A stretch of DNA of 37,351 bases, taken from Lichtheimia corymbifera B2541. Taxonomy: Eukaryota; Mucoromycota; Mucoromycetes; Mucorales; Lichtheimiaceae. The position numbers and the translations under genes are program-made. Location of the stretch: positions 1-37,351 of the forward strand of contig JNEU01000757.1 of NCBI GenBank assembly GCA_000697475.1. Reading direction: 5' to 3'. The notes under the pieces are model-generated. The model had not been told where the DNA came from and did no database searches. It saw nothing but the letters and a program-made list of their open reading frames with translations. Shown here piece by piece: positions 31,981 to 37,351 of this stretch (its first letter is position 1; each line of letters starts with the position of its first letter).

Positions 31981-32011
31981 TTTGAAGAAATAGGCGCCTT
32001 CATGTTTTACC

Positions 32012-32176
32012 TATGCTGTAAGCGTGATACCATGGGAAAGGTGGTGTTTGTTCATTGTGAAGTAGCTTGACCCTGATAGAGCGGAAGGTGCAGAGGGACT
32101 TCTCTGTGTCACATAACTCATTTGCATGATACTTTACAATGAACAAACACCGCTTGTCATATAGCCTTACGCGTAC
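32012..32176. repeat. Hairpin element H1
   Basis: First of six hairpin units. The arms share GGTGTTTGTTCATTGTRAAGTA and its complement around a loop of about 65 nt containing CTGATAGAGCGGAAG and CATTTGCATGA. The outer arm is worn. A solitary left arm follows at 32205-32280. Confidence 0.7.
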
Positions 32177-32388
32177 ATCATTGTAAAGTTTAGAGATACA
32201 GGCACCTTTATATTTTCCATATGCTCGCTGTAAGCGTGATGCTATATAAAAAGTAACGTTGTTCGTTGTTAAGCAAGTAAATCTAATAGAGACAAATATG
32301 CAGATGACCGTGTTGGGCTGGTTTAGTCATTTCTCTTTCCATGGATGACGACATGCAATATTGATATTGTGTAATCATGAAATAGGTA

Positions 32389-32950
32389 TCAATAGCAACT
32401 GTTTAATGATAGTTTGATCAAAGATTTATTGAGTCGTCGCATAGCAATCGGGGGTTTCTGAGTATTAAAATTGCCGGGATACGTAATCTCCAAAGCGTGT
32501 GTGCCAACTACTCTTCCAGTTTCTTTTAAAGCATCGTCAAAAGTGGCTAGGCTGATCAAAAGGCGACAATTGGATGTCCTGTACTGAAGGGCCTTGAAAG
32601 GTTCAGGGGGTCCTGCCGCGAACAACTTGCTTTGCTTGGCAGCTACCCTTGCTGCGACAAAGGTTGTCTTTAGTTGGTGGCAAATGCCGTTGGCTATTGG
32701 GGACTGCGAACTGGTTGTGAGATGCGATGAAGGACATGGCTTGGCTGATCAAAGGCGACAATTGAATGTCTTGTACTGAAGGGCTTTGTTAAAGTACAAT
32801 GGGGTTCTGCCGTGAACAACTTGCTTTGCTTGGCAGCTACCCTTGCTGCGACAAACGTCGTCTTTAGTTGGTGGCAAATGCCGTTGGTTATTGGGGACTG
32901 CGAACTGGTTGTTACTGCCTTCATCACCACAAGAGCGCGTTCAATTAATA
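32389..32950 (-). pseudogene. Unrecognised coding relic containing a 193-bp tandem duplication
   Basis: Minus-strand frames 32389-32625 and 32694-33080 share the peptide GICHQLKTTFVAARVAAKQS, because a segment is tandemly duplicated (32550-32718 and 32743-32912, offset 193). Copies are close to identical over their last 100 bases and differ more at the start. The frame is broken between copies. I cannot identify the family. It could be a decayed gene or a chance open frame in duplicated DNA. Confidence 0.35.
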
Positions 32951-33001
32951 AGAGGCAAGTATATATCTTCCAAGTTATTATCATTTGACTAACGACATGC
33001 G

Positions 33002-33350
33002 TTGTTGTTAAGAGCAACGAGTACAGGTTGCAGTAGGCAAAGGAACATTTATCCCACTCAATGGCATGGAAAGAGAGCAAGGAAAGGTATGTATGATATT
33101 GACATTAAGAGATGCTCTTTCACTCAAGGCATAAATGACAGACATGCTGAAGACTCTGAGTATATTTCTTGGGATGGCTTTGATAAAGACAGCAATGCAC
33201 TCTTCTACACTGATGAACAAGGTACAGTCTTTTGGCGATAAGCGTTGACGATGAATATATTAATGACGTGATTATATGAAGGAGATGAACAAGACGAGAA
33301 TTCCTCAACAACCACAAGCACTAAAGAACAATTTGGAGCAAGAAGGATGT
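33002..33350 (+). pseudogene. Unrecognised exon-like relic
   Basis: The frame GINDRHAEDSEYISWDGFD runs to a plausible donor in GATGAACAAGGTACAG. It resumes after an AG at about 33281 as DEQDENSSTTTS before a stop. The upstream words GKGTFIPLNGMEREQGK lie in another frame. This looks like a fragment of an intron-bearing gene, now incomplete. No family recognised. 33351-33549 holds nothing I can name. Confidence 0.25.
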
Positions 33351-33549
33351 GATGCTACATATCAAAAAGGTCAGTTACTTGCAGAAGATGAAGGTATAAT
33401 GATGCATTAGCAGTGCTGATTCATTTCATACATAAAGAAGAGCAAGAGAGTGTATCTGGTGCGGATAAGATAACCGGATGTGTGCCATTATAAATGTTCA
33501 TGTATGCAGCGGAGCTTTACATAGTAGTATTCAGATCCATATCCATGTA

Positions 33550-33965
33550 TTGATGCAAGTTGCTACACGTAAATAAAGCTGCTTCTATATAATGACTATC
33601 TGATGTTGACGTAAGAAAAGGCTGCAAGCCAGGTTGCTACCAAGTGACTTGAGAACGATGAAGTATAGGCCTAGCAACTGCTGGAATGAATGCTGTTTCG
33701 ATTGGTTGTGGCAGAGGTGTGTACAAGAGAACGTGCAGTGTCAAAGAATGCGGGTGTTGTTGTGTGGTGCACACGCCATGGAATGTGCCCATCAGTCAAA
33801 GGCAATCGGGTGAAGACAGTTGTAGAATTGACATGATGGGTTGAAGCAGGACAATCGTTCGCAGGTACTAGTTGTAGTTGAATGCACCAACAGTTGGGAA
33901 TGGGTAGAAGGAGGCAAGAGGTTGGTGGTGGAAAAGCTGGGAATTAAATAGGTCAGGCACTGCCC
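33550..33965 (-). repeat. Repeat R1, copy C (partial)
   Basis: Corresponds to 30857-31345 in the same orientation, starting at TGCAAGTTGCTACACGTAAA and including GAATGAATGCTGTTTCG and CAGGACAATCGTTCGCAGG, with several internal deletions. As with copy B, R2 follows directly, so R1 and R2 travel as one composite unit. Confidence 0.7.
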
Positions 33966-34007
33966 TACAAATCCATGCACATTGCACATTGATCCATGAT
34001 ATCGAGA

Positions 34008-34615
34008 TTGGTCGCCTTGACCTCAAACTTGCACACAAGGTGCTCTTGGACATGCTGATCAACTTTGTCTTAATAAAGAACCCATGCTTCATTTGAAAAT
34101 TTCGAATGGGAGAGCATAATGGGGGATTGACTATGACGGATGGAAATTGGGAAAGCGCCGGATTTATGAAAAAGTCAATTACTATGTAGGTAATTGGGAT
34201 CCCCCATTTCGCACTTGAAACTTGGTCAGAAGGTACTCTCGCACATGATGATCAACTCCATTCATTTAAAAACCGCACGGTTCATTATGAACATTTTGAA
34301 TGCGGGCCAGCCAAATATAGAGAAAAGTAGGGTAGACGCTCCTGCTCCCCGAGATTGCCCACCTAGAATCTGAAACTTTCACACAACATCCTTTCGACCA
34401 CGCCGAGCAATTTCGTTCTCATAAAGTCCCCAGAGTTCCTTATGAAAACCTTCAATTTAGGAGAGACTACGAAAGGATGGTAACAAAAATGGGGTGTACG
34501 GCCGTGCGCGCCGATATTGCCCATCTCGACCTTGAAACTTGGTGAGGAGGAGCTCTCGGGCATGCTGATCAACATCGTTCTCATAAAGCCTCTACACATC
34601 ATTACGGAGATTTGG
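34008..34615 (+). repeat. Repeat R2, copy 2
   Basis: Near-identical to copy 1 through all four modules and spacers, including AGAGCATAATGGGGGATTGA and GGGTGTACGGCCGTGCGCGC. Divergence between copies 1 and 2 is small, so this composite duplication is recent compared with the age of the modules. Its minus strand again has an open frame (34363-34602) matching the copy-1 frame. Confidence 0.8.
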
Positions 34616-34639
34616 AGATACCGGCACCTTTATGTTTTT

Positions 34640-34816
34640 ACATATGCTGTATGCATGATGCTATATGACAAGCGGTGTTTGTTCATTGTAAAGTAGCGGG
34701 ACTATAATAGAGCGGAAGATGGGCAGGGGCGTGCTTGTGTGACACAGCTCATTTGCATGATACTTCACAATGAACAAACACCACTTGTCATATAGCATCA
34801 CGCTTTCAGCATATGT
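34640..34816. repeat. Hairpin element H2
   Basis: Left arm 34640-34695 and right arm 34761-34816 are 56 bp each and differ at five positions by my alignment, around a 65-nt loop. The arms start and end in ACATATGCTG/CAGCATATGT. This is the clearest hairpin unit and defines the family. Confidence 0.9.
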
Positions 34817-34828
34817 AAAAGCGTAAAC

Positions 34829-35285
34829 GTGAATGTATCAAGGATTGGCAAGCTTGATCGTGAAATCTGATTAACAAGGTGCGCTCTACCACGACGAGGA
34901 ATATTGTTCTATGAAAGATCCCATGTTTCATTGTAAAGTTTAGAGATAAATGCACTTTCTCGTTTTTACATGTGATGAAAAGCGTGATGCTATATGACAA
35001 GTGGTGTTTGTTCATTGTGAAGTAGCTTGACCCTGATAGAGCGGAATATGCACAGGGCCGTGCATGTGTAACACATCTCATTTGCATGATACTTTATAAT
35101 GAACAAACACCACTTGTCATATGGCATCACGGTTTCAGCATCTGTAAAAACGAGAATGTGCTTTTATCTCTAGACTTTACAATGAAACATTGGATCTTTC
35201 ATAGAACAATATTGCTCGTCGTGGTAGAGCGCACCTTGTCAGTCATGTTTCACGATCACGTTTGCCAATCCTCGATACATTCTCG
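34829..35285. repeat. Central palindrome with hairpin H3
   Basis: The segment 34829-35024 is repeated inverted at 35090-35285 around a 65-nt centre (35025-35089), matching at roughly nine positions in ten by eye. The inner 56 bp of each arm are hairpin H3 (34968-35024 and 35090-35145). The outer parts are one R2-like module and its inverted copy. Confidence 0.9.
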
Positions 35286-35297
35286 TTTCTGTTTTTA

Positions 35298-35472
35298 CAT
35301 ATGCTGAAAGCGTGACGCTTATGCTAAGTGGTGTTTGTTCATTGTGAAGTATCATGCAAATGAACTGTGTCACACAAGCACTCCCCTGCGCATCCTCCGC
35401 TCTATCAGGGTCTACCTACTTGACAATGAACAAAGGTCACCTTTCACCTAGCATCATGGTTACAGCATATGT
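35298..35472. repeat. Hairpin element H4 (inverted partner of H2)
   Basis: Reads as the reverse complement of H2 including its asymmetric loop, and sits at the mirror position across the 35057 centre. The full palindrome is therefore 34640-35024 against 35090-35472. Confidence 0.88.
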
Positions 35473-35607
35473 AAAACATAAAGATGTCTGTATCTCTAAA
35501 CTTTACAATGAAACGTGGGGTCTTCAATCGAACAAAGTTGCTCGTAGGGGTGAAGCGCACCTTGGGTGCAAGTTTCACGATCGTCGTGGCTAATCTCAGA
35601 TTCACCC

Positions 35608-35671
35608 AATGTCACCACCAGCCAAAGTTGAAGAGGTCGACCCACGATCCACTTTGGCTGGTGGTGACATT
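35608..35671. repeat. Perfect 21-bp inverted repeat between inverted modules
   Basis: The left arm at 35608-35628 (TGTCACCACCAGCC core) and the right arm at 35651-35671 are exact complements with a 22-nt spacer. The flanking module at about 35480-35600 reappears inverted at about 35680-35770, so this is the centre of a larger palindrome. Confidence 0.9.
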
Positions 35672-35784
35672 GCGAAATCTAGGATCGACGAGCCTGATCG
35701 TGAAACTTGCACCCAAGGTGCGCTTCACCCCGACGAGCACGTTTCATTGTAAAGTTTAGAGATACAGCTATCTTTATGTTTTTA

Positions 35785-35957
35785 CTATGATGTACGCGTA
35801 ATGCTATATGGAGAGTGGCGTTTGTTCATTGGGAAGTATCATGCAAATGAGCTGTGTTGCACAAAGAAGTCCGTCTGCATCTTCGGCTCTATGGGGGTCT
35901 ACCTACTTGACAATGAACAAAGACCACTTGTCATAGCATCATGGTCACAGCATATGT
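35785..35957. repeat. Hairpin element H5
   Basis: Same arms and loop as the other H units, more diverged: GTTTGTTCATTGGGAAGTA on the left, TACTTGACAATGAACAAAG on the right. Flanked by R2-like modules in opposite orientation. Confidence 0.75.
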
Positions 35958-36092
35958 AAAACATAAACATGCCCATAACTCAAAATCCTACAATGAAACG
36001 TGGGGTCTTCAATCGAACAAGGTTGCGCGGCGGGGTGAAGCGCACCTTGTGTACAAATTTCACGATCGTCGTGGCCATTCTCAGATTCACCC

Positions 36093-36163
36093 AATGTCAC
36101 CACCAGCCAAAGTAGAACAGGTCGACCTCGAATTTTTTTTTCGACGAGGCTGGTGGTGACATT
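36093..36163. repeat. Perfect 16-bp inverted repeat, second copy of the 35608 palindrome
   Basis: AATGTCACCACCAGCC at 36093-36108 and its complement at 36148-36163, the same sequence as the palindrome at 35608, again flanked by inverted R2-like modules (about 35970-36065 and 36180-36290). The spacer differs and contains a T9 run. Confidence 0.9.
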
Positions 36164-36297
36164 GCGAAATTTGGGATTGGCGAGCCTGATCGTGAAACTT
36201 GCACCCAAGGTGCGCCTGACCCCGACGAGCAACTCTGTTCTATTAAAGAGCCCACGTTTCATTGTAAAGTTTAGAGATACAGGCACCTTTGTGTTTT

Positions 36298-36475
36298 ACA
36301 TATGCTGTAAGCTTGATGCTATATGTAAAGTGATCTTGGTTCATTGTCAAGCAGCTAGAGCCTAATAGAGCCAAAGAAGCAGAGGGACGTGTTTGTGTAA
36401 TACAGCTCATTTGCATGATACTTCACAATGAACAAACACCATTCTCCATATAGCATCACGCTTACAGCATATGTA
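36298..36475. repeat. Hairpin element H6
   Basis: The left arm starts ACATATGCTGTAAGC and the right arm ends GCTTACAGCATATGT, with a conserved loop of about 65 nt. It links the last single module to the inverted R2 copy 3. Confidence 0.82.
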
Positions 36476-36489
36476 AAAACATAAAGGTG

Positions 36490-37105
36490 CCTGTTTCTAC
36501 AAGTTGCCATGATGAAGTGTGGCGTCTTTATGAGAACAAAGTTGATCAGCATGTCGAAGCCCACCGTCTCACAAAGTTTCGTAGTCAGGACGGCCAATAT
36601 CGGCGGGCGCGGCCCGTACATCTTATCTATGTTTCCCTCCATACATCCGGGCGCTGCCAACCAAAACTTCATAATGAAGTGTGGCATCTTTATGAGAACG
36701 AAATTGCTCGCCGTGATCGAAAGTACCTTGCATGAAAATTTCAGGCTCGATTTAGCCAATCTCAGGCTCAGGGAGCGTCCAACCTACTTTTGCCCTACAT
36801 TTGGGCCGCCCCGCATTCAAAACATCTATAATGAAGCCTGCGATTTTAAATGAATGAGGTTGATCAGCATGCTCCAGCGAACCTTCTGACCAAATTTCAG
36901 GTTCGAAATGGGCAATCCCAAGTTAATACATACTACTTCGATAAATCATAAATCCGGCGCGTACCCGATTTCCGACCATCCATAGTAAACCCACGTTATA
37001 CCCTCCCATTCAAAATTTTCAAATGAAGCATGGGTTCTTTATTAATACAAAGTTGATCAGCATGACCAAGAGCATCTTGTGTGAAAGTTTCAGGTTTGAG
37101 AGAGG
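36490..37105 (-). repeat. Repeat R2, copy 3 (inverted)
   Basis: The reverse complement carries the four modules in the order of copies 1 and 2, from TCAAACCTGAAACTTTCACA near 37100 to the module ending at about 36490. It is clearly more diverged from copies 1 and 2 than they are from each other. Its plus strand has an open frame of 114 codons (36509-36853) corresponding to the copy-1 frame and ending at the same relative stop. Confidence 0.78.
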
Positions 37106-37108
37106 CAA

Positions 37109-37289
37109 TGTGCTGGTGTAGGTGTGTTTGTGTATGTGTATGTATTGGTAACGTTAGTGAGTACGCGAGACTCGGTAGGTGTTCTGAAAGTTTTATATAA
37201 ACGAAAGATAGAACAAAGAATCATAAATCTAATCTGAGCTACACCTATACCAAGCACGTCGGAGATGTAGTGCCTGAACCACCACATCA
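37109..37289 (-). mobile_element. Candidate 3' LTR of a second LTR retrotransposon, body off the right edge
   Basis: Read on the minus strand, the purine run TGGGGGGAGGG (37300-37290) looks like a polypurine tract directly followed by TGATGTGGTGG, a normal LTR start. About 110 bp in lies GTTTATATAAAAC, a TATA-like promoter, and the block ends in ...CCAGCACA against R2 copy 3. The length of 181 bp suits a short LTR. The element body would continue past base 37351. Neither the partner LTR nor the target duplication can be checked here. Confidence 0.4.
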
Positions 37290-37351
37290 CCCTCCCCCCA
37301 GGCTCCTATAGCCGATTTATGCAGCTGCGCACACTGCCTGGAGTATGATAA

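Noticed and set aside
31380..37105. CRISPR-like array
   Set aside because: Modules are long (about 160 bp), diverged and in alternating orientation, spacers are not unique short sequences, and the host is eukaryotic.

Overview
The window looks like nuclear DNA of an early-diverging fungus, most likely Mucoromycota (Mucorales-type). The genes are intron-dense, with short introns of mostly 48-80 nt, GTAAGT-like donors and CTAAC/CTGAC-like branch sites. Encoded proteins resemble fungal Rho3, Vps9, Orc2, Naa35, Aro7 and Atf1 families. The genus is inference.

Layout. 1-1336 (minus) is the 5' part of a Ty3-type gag running off the left edge, with candidate LTR and leader sequence behind it and a tRNA-Pro(CGG) gene at 2132-2203. 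2791-5795 (minus) holds two chromatin-type genes: a truncated GRF-zinc-finger SNF2 protein whose ATPase motifs have decayed, and a PHD-finger protein. 6496-19877 (plus) is a compact gene block: mitochondrial PP2C-type phosphatase, ORC2, a membrane protein with two glycosyltransferase-like domains, NatC subunit NAA35/MAK10, the Rab5 exchange factor VPS9, and a hexokinase-like protein without a normal active site. Chorismate mutase (minus, 20143-21201) converges on the hexokinase-like gene and contains a 22-nt microexon. A small orphan gene (22132-22464), a Rho3 GTPase (24021-24943) and an Atf1/Sko1-type bZIP factor (25960-27182) follow. These genes serve separate housekeeping functions (replication origins, N-terminal acetylation, endosome fusion, aromatic amino acids, polarity, stress transcription); I see no single pathway.

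From about 28.4 kb to the right edge the DNA has no intact recognisable gene and is built from a composite repeat family. R1 (about 0.4-1.0 kb, with relics of a protein-coding ancestor) occurs as an inverted pair plus a partial third copy. R2 is a block of four diverged modules of about 160 bp and occurs three times, twice direct and once inverted. H is a hairpin of about 177 bp (56-bp arms, 65-nt loop) occurring six times. Around 35057 these units form a nested palindrome of about 833 bp whose arms each contain a further hairpin. At the right edge a short LTR with a polypurine tract marks the 3' end of another LTR retrotransposon. This nested palindromic array is the strongest candidate for something undescribed.

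Three plus-or-minus strand genes (SNF2-like, GT-like, hexokinase-like) keep an enzyme fold but have lost catalytic signature residues, and are the most interesting of the protein genes. All exon boundaries were read by eye from splice consensus and protein similarity; none was checked with transcripts or database searches.
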